This document shows positions 8,661 to 21,500 of a stretch of 51,395 nt of DNA, one piece after another. How positions within the stretch are numbered: the first letter of the stretch is position 1; each line of letters opens with the position of its first letter. The translations under genes and the position numbers were made by a program. The notes below the pieces were generated by a model that had not been told where the DNA came from, searched no databases, and saw only the letters and a program-made list of their open reading frames with translations. The stretch comes from Saccoglossus kowalevskii (Eukaryota > Hemichordata > Enteropneusta > Harrimaniidae): NCBI RefSeq assembly GCF_000003605.2, contig NW_003156238.1, positions 37,759-89,153 of the forward strand, given 5' to 3'.

Positions 8661-11630
8661 CAACCCATGCACCTGCATTTCTACCCCTGTATTTCTATCT
8701 CTGCATCTGCATTTCTACCCCTGTATTTCTATCTCTGCATCTGCATTTCAACCCATGCACCTGCTTTTCTACCCCAGCATGTGTATTTCTATCTCTGCAT
8801 CTGCATTTCAACCCATGCACCTGCATTTCAACCCATGCACCTGCATTTCTACCCCAGCATGTGTATTTCTATCTCTGCATCTGCATTTCAACCCAAGCAC
8901 CTGCATTTCAACCCAAGCACCTGCATTTCAACTCATGCACCTGCATTTCTACCCATGCACCTGCATTTCAACCCATGCACCTGCATTTCTACCCCAGCAT
9001 GTGTATTTCTATCTCTGCATCTACATTTCAACCCATGCACCTGCATTTCAACTCATGCACCTGCATTTCTACCCATGCATCTGCATTTCAACCCCAGCAT
9101 GTGTATTTCTATCTCTGCATCTGCATTTCAACCCAAGCACCTGCATTTCTATCTCTGCATCTGCATTTCAACCCATGCACCTGCATTTCTACCCCAGCAT
9201 GTGTATTTCTATCTCTGCATATGCATTTCAACCCATGCACCTGCATTTCAACCCCAGCATGTGTATTTCTATCTCTGCATTTCAACCCAAGCACCTGCAT
9301 TTCAACTCATGCACCTGCATTTCAACCCATGCATCTGCATTTCAACCCATGCACCTGCATTTCAACTCATGCACCTGCATTTCTACCCCAGCATGTGTAT
9401 TTCTATCTCTGCATCTGCATTTCTACCCATGCATCTGCATTTCAACCCATGTACCTGCATTTCTACCCCAGCATGTGTATTTCTATCTCTGCATCTGCAT
9501 TTCAACCCAAGCACCTGCATTTCAACCCAAGCACCTGCATTTCAACTCATGCACCTGCATTTCTACCCATGCACCTGCATTTCAACCCATGCACCTGCAT
9601 TTCTACCCCAGCATGTGTATTTCTATCTCTGCATCTACATTTCAACCCATGCACCTGCATTTCAACTCATGCACCTGCATTTCTACCCATGCATCTGCAT
9701 TTCAACCCATGCACCTGCATTTCTACCCCAGCATGTGTATTTCTATCTCTGCATCTGCATTTCTACCCATGCATCTGCATTTCAACCCATGTACCTGCAT
9801 TTCTACCCCAGCATGTGTATTTCTATCTCTGCATCTGCATTTCAACCCAAGCACCTGCATTTCTATCTCTGCATCTGCATTTCAACCCATGCACCTGCAT
9901 TTCTACCCCAGCATGTGTATTTCTATCCCTGCATATGCATTTCAACCCATGCACCTGCATTTCAACCCCAGCATGTGTATTTCTATCTCTGCATTTCAAC
10001 CCAAGCACCTGCATTTCAACTCATGCACCTGCATTTCAACCCATGCATCTGCATTTCAACCCATGCACCTGCATTTCAACTCATGCACCTGCATTTCTAC
10101 CCCAGCATGTGTATTTCTATCTCTGCATCTGCATTTCTACCCATGCATCTGCATTTCAACCCATGTACCTGCATTTCTACCCCAGCATGTGTATTTCTAT
10201 CTCTGCATCTGCATTTCAACCCAAGCACCTGCATTTCAACTCATGCACCTGCATTTCTACCCATGCACCTGCATTTCAACCCATGCACCTGCATTTCTAC
10301 CCCAGCATGTGTATTTCTATCTCTGCATCTACATTTCAACCCATGCACCTGCATTTCAACTCATGCACCTGCATTTCTACCCATGCATCTGCATTTCAAC
10401 CCATGTACCTGCATTTCTACCCCAGCATGTGTATTTCTATCTCTGCATCTGCATTTCAACCCAAGCACCTGCATTTCTATCTCTGCATCTGCATTTCAAC
10501 CCATGCACCTGCATTTCTACCCCAGCATGTGTATTTCTATCTCTGCATATGCATTTCAACCCATGCACCTGCATTTCAACCCCAGCATGTGTATTTCTAT
10601 CTCTGCATTTCAACCCAAGCACCTGCATTTCAACTCATGCACCTGCATTTCAACCCATGCATCTGCATTTCAACCCATGCACCTGCATTTCAACCCATGC
10701 ACCTGCATTTCAACTCATGCACCTGCATTTCTACCCCAGCATGTGTATTTCTATCTCTGCATCTGCATTTCTACCCATGCATCTGCATTTCAACCCATGT
10801 ACCTGCATTTCTACCCCAGCATGTGTATTTCTATCTCTGCATCTGCATTTCTACCCATGCACCTGCATTTCAACCCATGCACCTGCATTTCAACCCATGC
10901 ACCTGCATTTCAACCCATGCACCTGCATTTCAACTCATGCACCTGCATTTCTACCCATGCATCTGCATTTCAACCCATGTACCTGCATTTCTACCCCAGC
11001 ATGTGTATTTCTATCTCTGCATCTGCATTTCAACCCAAGCACCTGCATTTCTATCTCTGCATCTGCATTTCAACCCATGCACCTGCATTTCAACCCATGC
11101 ACCTGCATTTCTACCCATGTACCTGCATTTCTACCCCAGCATATGTATTTCTATCTCTGCTTCTGCATTTCAACCCAAGCACCTGCATTTCTATCTCTGC
11201 ATCTGCATTTCAACCCATGCACCTGCATTTCTACCCCTGTATTTCTATCTCTGCGTCTGCATTTCTACCCCTGCATTTCTACCCACGCACCTGCATTTCA
11301 ACCCATGCACCTGCATTTCAACCCATGCACCTGCATTTCTACCCATGCACCTGCATTTCTACCCATGCACCTGCATTTCAACCCATGCACCTGCATTTCA
11401 ACCCATGTACCTGCATTTCAACCCATGCACCTGCATTTCAACCCATGCACCTGCATTTCTACCCATGCACCTGCATTTCAACCCATGCACCTGCATTTCA
11501 ACCCATGCACCTGCATTTCAACCCATGCACCTGCATTTCAACCCATGCACCTGCATTTCTACCCATGCACCTGCATTTCTACCCATGCACCTGCATTTCA
11601 ACCCATGCACCTGCATTTCAACCCCTTATC
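8658..11630. repeat. 3-kb minisatellite of a 20-bp unit with higher-order structure
   Basis: About 150 units of 20 bp, consensus CTGCATTTCAACCCATGCAC. Variants include CTGCATTTCTACCCATGCAC, a GTGTATTTCTATCTCTGCAT type and a CCAGCATGTG type. A multi-unit segment near 9110, 9824 and 10438 recurs almost unchanged at 714 and 614 bp, which shows higher-order duplication. The unit lacks a stop in any forward frame, so all three plus frames are open for more than 1000 codons. Because 20 is not a multiple of 3, the three frames encode the same 20-residue repeat. This is almost certainly not a gene. Confidence 0.95.
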
Positions 11631-11639
11631 TGTATTTCT

Positions 11640-12440
11640 TCGATGAAACTCAAACTCTCTTGCAAATTACTCACTGGATGCTTAAATAAAAAGACAAGAA
11701 CTAAATTAAGAATGAGAAAAAATTATTTATATTATACCCAGTAAATACTTTGAATAAGTTATTGTAACCACTTTACAGCGAGAAAAATAACACCAAAAAT
11801 AGAAATAAAATGTCAATCATATGCAGACAAAAATAATGATGAGAAAGTTTCAACTCAAATTATCAAAATTACATTCTATATAATAATGTACACAAACAAT
11901 ACACATTTGGCAGTGAAAAAAATGGAATTCTAACACAAATTCCTTTGTTTACACCAAACACAGCAACAATGTAGTGCATGACAGACAAAGAATTAGATCA
12001 CTGAAAGCAAATGATCATGCAGGTTGCAATATTTTCACTGGAATTTCAAGTAGAAGCAGGGAAAGGTGTATATGGTTATCACAAGAATACCACAAAGTAG
12101 GCATTCCCCTACGTGTCAGACGATTGAGTACCTTCGTGCCTTTGTACATACTTTCTGGTATTCTCAAAATCTCATATTATGCATTCCCTTATGTGTCAGA
12201 CGATTGATTACCGTACTGCCTTTGTGCATACTTTGCAGTATCCTCGTAATAACCTCATATTATTTACTGTCAATATATTTCATAAATTACACATGCGATA
12301 ATTTGTTGACTTTTGCAAAATGTTGTCTTCTTGAATGCTATCAAAATTACAAAAATTTCTAGTACAGTAGCAAAAAATTGAACAGTTTACTGTATATATT
12401 GCAGGTAAAAACAATAAAATCTGAAAATTTCTGTTTTCAA
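11640..12440. other. Presumed TERB1 3' UTR/intergenic, AT-rich
   Basis: This lies downstream of the TERB1 stop on the minus strand. I see no clear minus-strand AATAAA. AGTAAA/TATAAA variants are present. The part at 12062-12275 is a repeat. No exon resembling a Myb-like domain was seen by eye on the minus strand. Confidence 0.4.
12062..12275. mobile_element. Short copies of the GAGGTTATTAYGAGGATAC MITE family
   Basis: Two ~90-bp units share CACAAAGTAGGCATTC-like sequence, TGTCAGACGATTGA and GTGCATACTTTGCAGTATCC, ending with CTCGTAATAACCTCATATTA. The end matches the termini of the elements at 14362 and 30487. Confidence 0.6.
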
Positions 12441-12580
12441 TCAATCGTCTGATATGAAATCATAAACTGACATGTTTTCAAAGTTTTTTCTTATTTTTCT
12501 TCTTGGCGTAACTACGATATCAGCAAAGCTGTAGTTCCTGGAGAAGCTGTTTGAGCTTGGTGTGCGTTTTACAGCAGGAC
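12441..12580 (-). CDS. TERB1: TERB1 last exon: TRF1-binding-like motif and stop
   Basis: After the acceptor TTTGTAG the exon reads GPAVKRTPSSNSFSRNYSFA, then DIVVTPRRKIRKNFENMSVY and a short tail before TGA. VVTPRRK corresponds to the TPRRR core that docks on the TRF1 TRFH domain in mammals, with the CDK-phosphorylatable Thr kept. IRKNF matches the residues that start the vertebrate Myb-like domain, but the reading frame ends directly afterwards. There is no obvious splice donor after RKNF. Confidence 0.85.
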
Positions 12581-15500
12581 CTACAAATATAAAGTTGTTG
12601 TTATTTATACTAGTGTGTGGTATTCCAACTACTGTAAAATACTTTATTTTCACTTGTAATTAATTTTCGCTGAAGGAATATACCTGTTTTCCTATATTTT
12701 ACATTCAACTTGTCAAAATTAAATTCCATACAGAACACTCGAAAAATCTTTTCAGCGAAAATTAATTCCAGCATAAATAAAGTATTTTACAGTATTTTAC
12801 ATTCAACTTGGCAAAAATCATTGAAAATAAATTCCATACAAAATGCACCCAAAAAGTCTTTTCAGCGCAAATTAATTCCAGCTAAAATAAAGTTTTTCAC
12901 AGTATCTAACTAATTCAGACCACTGGTCTGAAGTAGAAACACCCAATCTGTAAGAGAGACAACTGTCAACAGTTGATAATATGCATTATAAATTGGTGTA
13001 TGACCTACCATTGTAATATATAACCTCTCTAGATCTTTCATCAGAGGAACTATATGCTGATTAGGGATGTTATAATCTCCATTATATAGTGGGGTACCCC
13101 GTTATAAAGTTTTAAAATCAAACACAACTAATAGATGACTTTCCCGGAAGCTAGAAGATACAGCGTTTCACATGCGCGCACATGCCCTTTTGGGGTGTAA
13201 ACTTGTACGTGTGATATTGTGCTTCTGGGTGTACTAATCAACGTCACAAAAATGAAATTCCGTTCAATCGACTATCAGCAAACTGAAATGTTTGTTTTTT
13301 CAGCTATGACAAAGCTATGTCTCGCTAAGGTGTCTCATGGCGAATGAGGGCGCTCTTCAATTACATTAGCTGACTTTTATATGGAGGCTTGTCACTGACA
13401 TGAGCAACTGTTAAGACGCTAAAAAACTGGCCATTTTTATGTGTATCTTAATGGCAGAATAGTGAAATTATGCGTGTTTTGTTTGTGTTTGCGCTGGACA
13501 ACAAGTGTATTTCTGCTGAGAACTTAATTACATACATGCAAGTTCAGCAAATAGGAACAATATTTTGATCTTTAAAACCAGTTTTAGAAGAAATTCACCA
13601 AAACACTAACACTATTGTTTATTGAAATCTAATTAGAGTTATAAGACCTGAAAAACAATGCTGAATTCAATATGTGAACAAGGCATTGATGATTTCATGT
13701 TGAATTTCATGATGACTGACTTACATATGAAGTCCTTATTCTTCATTTCTTTGATCAATTTTTTTTCTTGTTGTCTTATTTTTTGATGTTTATCGCACGT
13801 ACCACTACTCCTATCCATCCATTTGTTGTATGTACGACTTGTTAACATTCCACCAACATTGCGACTACAACCTACAAATCAATGCAGTAAATGAGCAAGT
13901 CATAAATTTACATCTTGTGAAATTTACACAATCATCTGTATTTTGCTCAATCCTCGGGGGCGGACATCCGGGCATTTTCCACTGCGTGGCAACTCTCGCG
14001 GTGAAAACAAAAACTCACAGAAAACGGTACTTTGCGATGCATGGTTGTTGAGAGTCCCCTGAACAGTGTAACAAGTTTAGCCCTACGTGTGTAACATATA
14101 TGAATTTGGTTGTTCAGGATTACTTCAAAGTTGAGTTTGTGTTGTTTTCTCAAATTTTCACCGGCTCCACCGGCGTTCCACAGCAACGCGCACAGAGTCC
14201 ATAGAAATACGTGGTACAGTGGTGCGCGTCTTAGCAACGTAGAACGTCTGTGACGTAGCTCCGCCCCCGAGGATACATCTGTACATTTTCTAAAAATCAG
14301 GGTAGTAAATGTAATTTACATTAGAACATAGTATAGTCCAATAAAAATCAGAACTGAGAATAATATGAGGTTATTATGAGGATACCGAAAAGTATGCACA
14401 AAGACAGTACAGTGGGAGTATTGATCGACGTGCAGTTGAGGTTGATGCGACCGTGTACTGTCTGAGTGCATACTTTCAGTATCCTCGTAATAACCTTATT
14501 ATTATACATCTTTTCCTCCCAAGGCCACATCATGGGAATGCCGAAATACAAAAAGTTTTGAACAGATTGAGCGAACTTCTTTGTATGGGGTCCAGTCAAA
14601 CTCTGATACTGCCATGTTGTTGTTATTTATTATTAGAGGACGCTTACACGCGTAATCTTTCCATATTTGGAATTCGCATTTCTATATATGGTAGAATGAA
14701 AATACCCAGTGCAATACTGCAAAATTATGGATCGCTGTAACTTATGGCGTAACCGTCATTGGTAGCCTAGTGGTTGTCGCATCAAACTCATGACCGGTAG
14801 ACCCAAATTTAAATCCTACCTTAAGCTGATCATCAAAAGGGGTCGACCCCTACCCTGGGGGAGTGTGCCACAGACTCAATGGGACGGCCTAATCCACAGG
14901 CCGAGATTTATTCACGAACGAATGCGACTTTGGGGGAACCTTGGTTAAGGTCCGCAGGTGCTTGTGTTCGACCAAGCCTGGTTGATGCCAGGATAGTGCA
15001 TTAAAACTTATGGCGTTACTGTGACAGATTTATAATAACATAAAATACTGCTCAATTAGGTTACTTTCCAAGACGTAGAATAATCTTGATAACAATAGTA
15101 TACATCTATATTATCATATTCGCTTGATTTGAAGTGCAGAAATCTGGAGTTCACTGATAAAATTGCCTTGGCAGTATAATACAAAGAATATTGAAATGCA
15201 CTCGGCCAACTTATTGGACATCAAGGCAATCACAGTTTTCATTAAGTTCAAGCCCTGAAGGCACATACATAAGGGAATAACTTGTACGTTTCTTTTTATG
15301 CCGTTTCAAAATATTATTATTATAATATAAATTACAGAGTTGAGTCGATCTATGGTCAAAATTAGACATAATTCATTATTCTAGCATACAAAAAACACAA
15401 TATCTGATTTATATGTGTTTTTATCAGAGATGCACTCCCAGTAAAAAAAAATATGGCATATACCAATATATTAAATAATTGTGTGGCGTGATACTACTGT

Positions 15501-18500
15501 TTTCAAAACACAATCAATATGCAAGTTATCTTACCAGGACAATGTGTTTGGAAATATCTGATACCAATATTATCTTCACTCTCACTTCTATTTATTCCTA
15601 AAGAGTACATAATTACATGTCAATATTGTATCAGTTCATTAATGACAAATTAAGCTATGTATCTATCAGTTTGTTAAAGGTGGCCGCAGCCACATCACCA
15701 TTCATTATAGGTACCATATGAACGGAAAAGATTGACGATTAATTAGTACCTTTTAGTTTAAAATGTATACAGATTATTGGAATACATAAATGTGATTTTA
15801 AATAATGTTGAAAGTCTTGCATAAGCCATAATTTGCATTTTTTTCATGGTTATTGTCTCGCATGAGCCATAATTTGCATCATTTTCATGGTTATTGTCTC
15901 GGTTGAGCCATAATTTGCATCTTTTTCACGGTTATTGTCTCGGTTGAGCCATAATTTGCATCTTTTACATGGTTATTGTCTCGGTTGAGCCATAATTTGC
16001 ATCTTTTTCACGGTTATTGTCTCGCATGAGCCATAATTTGCATCTTTTTCACGGTTATTGTCTCGCATGAGCCATAATTTACATCTCACAGAGAAATATA
16101 GAATATAAGTACCATACGCAGGGGTTTTTCTAGAAAAAACTGCAAGAGGGAGCACTGCAATTTAGCGATGTCACCAAGTGGGGGAGATAGGGTTCTCCCT
16201 ACCAGGGTGTGGAGTTTTTGATAATACTAACTTAAAGTTAAAATAGAGCATTTTATGGTTTCCTTGGGGCCAAAATTGCTATCAGACAGGTCACAGTTGA
16301 AGACTGTGGCCACATGTGATCCCTGGTCAATCAGAATTTTATGGTTGCCAGAGGATCTGCTCCCAAGGGTAAGGGGGCGCATGACCATGGCATGAGAGTG
16401 CTGCACCCCTGTTCCCTTGTTTAAAAAAATCCCTGCATATGAACATTAACTGATTGGTTGGGAACAAGAGTAACTATTTACAATTAGAATAAATTAAGTC
16501 AACTTACCATTTCTGACAGGAGTGACCTGCGAGTGTAATCCCTGCCATCGTGCTACAAAAATCTTTCTGTGTTTTTGTCCAACAGACATGCAACCCCTTC
16601 TGTCATTATTCACTGGTCTTAATTTTCTGTTCAGTAATTTAAAACAATCTTACAGATGAGTAATGTGAATATGGACTGAATCGAATCAACAAACAAGTTG
16701 TTTAATCTGACAAATAGTAGAAGCAAGGCACTTTTTTTCTCAAAATGGAGATTTCTCCAAAGAATTAACCGGGTCTTGATCCCTCACTCACAGTTAATCA
16801 CCTGATCTACAGACACCTTTTGACAAACAATGAATTTGCAATGTAATTATCTGTGCACATTTAGAACAGTCAAACTGCAAACACTACTCTCTCTTCAAAG
16901 GTAATGTAACAATGTTTATATATGTTTTCATATGGGAAAATGAAGTAAAAGTTTCCTTTATCACAGATATTCTCCTGTTATTTTAATCTTAGACTAATAT
17001 GTTAACACCTAGATTTTCCAAAAACAAAGCACTGTAATAAATACTAATCAGAAGAATGTTTCCTGATTTAAAAATAATCTCCATTTTAGGGACAAGTGCC
17101 TTGCTTTAGGTTCACTTTGAAAATCCTCAGTGCTTAGTACCTCCAAATTCAACAAAAAATAGATATAGGATACGTCTACCAACTTCTTTCAAATATAGTT
17201 AAAAATTTCTCTCTGAAATGAGTACAGACACACCATTAACTCACAATGTGCATTTACCAAGTTTTTTTTTTAAATGTTTTTGTGCCAGGTGACAGTTCTG
17301 GACATTGAATGTCACTGTTGTCTCTCCTGACTTTTTTCTATTTTGTAAGTGCAAACTGCAAGTGCTAGTGCTGACACATAGTGCATTTTGCCACAGAAGT
17401 CATTTCCTGTTTGGGACTACATGACAGGGCAGTGTGGCCATCTCCCTATCAAACGGCAATTTTAATGCGCTACCAAGTTTGAATGAAATCACCTGCGGAG
17501 CGCCAATAGACCATGGACTTTTAAGTCACCACATAAATTTGTAATATTGTTGCTAATCCCAAATTCACATGTCAAAACAATTATTCACCTTGGTTGCATT
17601 ATGGAGACAAATCTTGTTTATGCCATTACTTCCAGTCACTACTACTGTAAAATCTGTATTAAAAGCCGCGGCTTCTATTAAAATGGTACAATGCAACAGA
17701 GGAGATGCGGCTTCTATTAAAGCATCTACACATATGCGACCTGGTGAATTTTTGGGTCTTAATTGTTCAAAAAGAATGGGTGCGGCTTCTATTGGGGATG
17801 CGGCTTCTATTGGGGATGCGGCTTCTATTGGGGATGCGGCTTCTAATACAGATTTTACGGTACTATTTGTTAGTACTTAATTTATTGATTAATAAGCAAA
17901 TATAACAGGTTATATTATAATAGACAACCAGTATCAATATCTTGTTTTTACTTAATTTTGAACAAAATTGGTCAAAGTCTGTACACCAAAGACCACAGGA
18001 TATCAGATTTATGAATGAATGGGACTTAAATTAAATGTTTAAACAGGAATCTAGAATTATTGAAATCAAAATCTTTACTTTAACACTATTCTCAAAATTA
18101 TGTACAAAACACCATGTGACATCAGACTTGTGAAGCAGTGCTAATCCAACACATCAAATTCAAAACTAAGATCGGGAAGCTTTTACATAAGTGTAATAAT
18201 TACCTGACAGGTGTATCCATATCATCTGAGACACAGAATGGAAATTTTCTTTTCTGATTCACCATATTACTACTACTTGATCTGGCATGCCTTTGTAAGG
18301 TACTTGTAGAGAAAGTTGGCGTATGGTAGGAATCAACCATTTTTGGAGTGCCCAGAGAGACATGTGGGTGGACCGTGTAGTCATCTTTGTTCTTTATTCT
18401 TGACGTGTTTACAGTGGCAGCTTTATCATGGTATAGTTTGTGAGGATCTTTTTTCTTCAATTCTGGTGTGTACTTAGAGACACGTTTATCGGAGTGGACA

Positions 18501-21500
18501 TTGTCATCTCTGTTCTTTATCCTTGGTGTATTCTGACCATCAGTGTGGACCTTGTATGGATTTTTTTCCTTCATTGTTGGTGTGCCATGTCTGTTTGGTG
18601 TAGATCTTTGGAATGAAACTGATACTATACTGGGTGATGCTGCCATTCTGTGACGTTCTCTACTGTAGTCCGGGGTTTTTTTTGGTGTCTGGGTGATCAA
18701 GAATTATTTATGTTTCTGGTTATTTTGTTTTCTAAAATTGATGCACAAAGGTTTTATTTTTATTCTGAAACTGTCATGACATAATATAATTTTTCATTTC
18801 AGGGTGTGACACGCACATTTTAAGTCATTATAAAAGATGTTTCGGTCCCAATGGCAAATGTTGGCTACTTTTCAACCGAAAGTTGGACCTACATAAATCT
18901 ATTATCATCAGGCACTGCTGCACTACAACTGATTGTGTAATTTCAACTTTATTAGTGTTGAATAAAATACTATTATAACTAACCTTATTATGGGACTGCA
19001 TACAGTTTTCAGTACAGATTTTCTGGTTATGGCATATTTTTGATTTCTCATTATGATTGTGCTGTATACTACAATTCAGACCCTTGTTGCCATAACAACC
19101 TTCAGGTACACTCCCTGTTGTATAATCGACACACAGTTTTCTTGCAATGTGTGTATTCCTTCTCAGAGGTATAGTAGGTTTTCTGAACACTTCAACTGGT
19201 GGCTGTGAATTCTGGTATTTTTTTGCATGATGTTGAATATCAGATTTTCCAGGTGTCCGTGGCGTTGACGCTCTCCTGTGATGGACAATACTATCATCTT
19301 TTATTGGTGTATACTCATGTCTATGGAAGGAAGTCTTACTACCAGTGTTCTGAATAGTGGCAACCTCATCACTTTGTGTAAGAGTGTCTTCTGTACGAAG
19401 CGATGTCTGCATATGAACACCCTGGCTTATACCGATAGAGGATGTTTCCTGTTTACTCTCAGACAGTAGAGTTCCATTATTATTTTCAACATCTTTATTT
19501 TGTATAGAAGTTTCATCTTTTCTATACATGTCATTGTTTCCAGTACTAGTCACAACATTCACTACGTTTGAGTCAAAAGTAGACTGATTGGTAGTCTCAT
19601 TGTTTTTATTCTTCACTTCTTTTCTGTTTTCTATTTCTTTATTTCTCCTATCAGTGTTCTAATGGATGTGTAAAAAAACATTTTCAAACGATATAGCAAA
19701 TTGAAAATATTCAATAAAATAGAAATAAATAAATAAAAATAAGTTATTTCATTATTTGTAAAAGCTTCACTTTTACAGCCTAGATTTGAATGTAAACTTT
19801 TCACAGCGGTGTCAATAAAATCTACTGTAAAAGGGTTAATTATTCACTGGGTTTTAATTTTGCTTATTTCGCTGACTGAAAGATGTGCTAAATTAAAACC
19901 CAGTGAATATGTAAATTTGAGCATAGAACACATTATCTAAATGATAAAACCATGAATTTAAAACTGAATATGCCTGTAATGCTAAATCAGTGAAATTTGA
20001 ACCCAGTGAAAATTAGTCATTTTACAGTATTCTATTTCATTCTAGACCTATTCTAATCCAGATCTATTCTATCCTAAATCTATTCAAGATCTATTCTAAT
20101 CTATATTTATTCTATTCTGGATCTATTTTATCAGCACCATGTCTGAGCAACGATTCTTAAAAATGACTTGGGTGAAAGACCATTTTTATATACTTATATT
20201 CTATTCTACTTTAGATAAATTCTATTCTATTCTACATCAATTCTATGACCTTTATATATGAGCAATGATTCTCAAAATGACTTGGGTGAAAGACCACTTT
20301 TCTATATATATTCTATTCTCCTTGAGACCTATTCTATTCTATTCCACATCTATTTTATGACCTCTATATCTGAGCAGAGATTCTCAAAATGAACTCAAAG
20401 ACACTGTGCACCTCAGTAAAAACATGATTTTTTATTTAATGAATCAATGATGGAATTTGATTAGGGATTATTTGGTCGCAAAATACTTTATTTTAGCAGG
20501 AATTTATTTTCACTGATTTTTGTTGAATGCAAAATATAGGCAAAAAGGTATATTTGCTGGATTTTAAATTTCACTGAATCACTCCTTCAGTGAAAATTAA
20601 TTCCAAGCGAATATAAAATATTTTACAGTAAATCAAAAAAGATAAATTCTCATTATCTACAAGTAGCTATTGATCAAAATTTCTGAAGAAAAAAAAAACG
20701 AAGGGGGGGGGGTATGCAGGGTTTTTTTCTTGGTAGCTGACAAATATAAGAAAGTTAAGAAATATAATTGTCTATTATAGCTAACCTGTTCACCACTAGA
20801 CACTAGGCTGTTTTCTTTAGCTTCTAACCTGTCCAGAATAGTGACAAGCTTGTCAACGTATTTATCAACATTTGCCAGTGGATTTTCCATTTCTCTCACA
20901 GCTCTTCTGTCATCATATTTCTCTGCGATATTCAAAGGAGTCTGTATGGAATTCTCATCTGGAAAAGATATGCAATATTTTATGAACTGTTTGCAGTGAA
21001 GATTGCTCTGGGTTTATAGATAATGAAGTTGAACTAAATAATAGGCCTTTTCATCGCATGGCAATCATCATGGTGAAAACAAAGGCCGAAAACTCTCAGA
21101 AAACAGTGCTTTGAGATGGTTGTTGAGACCCCTGAACAGTATAACAAGATTATCCCTGCATGTGTAACATATATAAATTTAGTTGTTCGAGATTATTTCA
21201 AAGTTGAGTTTGTACTGCTTTCTCGAATTTAGCTATTTTCACCGGCTCTTCGACTAGCGTTCCACAGAAGCACGCACAAAGCCCATAGAAATACATGTAC
21301 AGTAGTGTGCGTCTTAGCAACGTGGAACGTCTGTGATGTAGCTCCGCCCACAAGGATAGATAACCAGGCTGCAGTTTGGTTTACGAAGCATTTCTTTAAG
21401 CGCCCTCTAGTGCCAAAGATGTACTTCTGATTAGATACTACAAATGTAGTTTGATTGCTGTTCTGACACTCTTTAAAAATATAGCAGACATTGCAGTTAT

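Noticed and set aside
8401-11744. Three long forward ORFs (1081, 1033 and 1025 codons) as repeat-protein genes
   Set aside because: All three are produced by a 20-bp stop-free tandem repeat and read the same peptide in three phases. There is no non-repeat domain, and the array starts inside a transposon copy.
13947-14237. 96-codon minus ORF similar to a plus ORF at 31610-32002
   Set aside because: The similarity exists because both are copies of the same 325-bp mobile element; there are no protein features.
14757-14830. A tRNA gene
   Set aside because: A good A box, but a degenerate B box, no clear acceptor stem, and target-site duplications around a longer body: a SINE.
15815-16085. CRISPR-like look of evenly spaced 41-bp repeats
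   Set aside because: There are no unique spacers; the whole unit repeats. The context is an intron in a eukaryotic genome.
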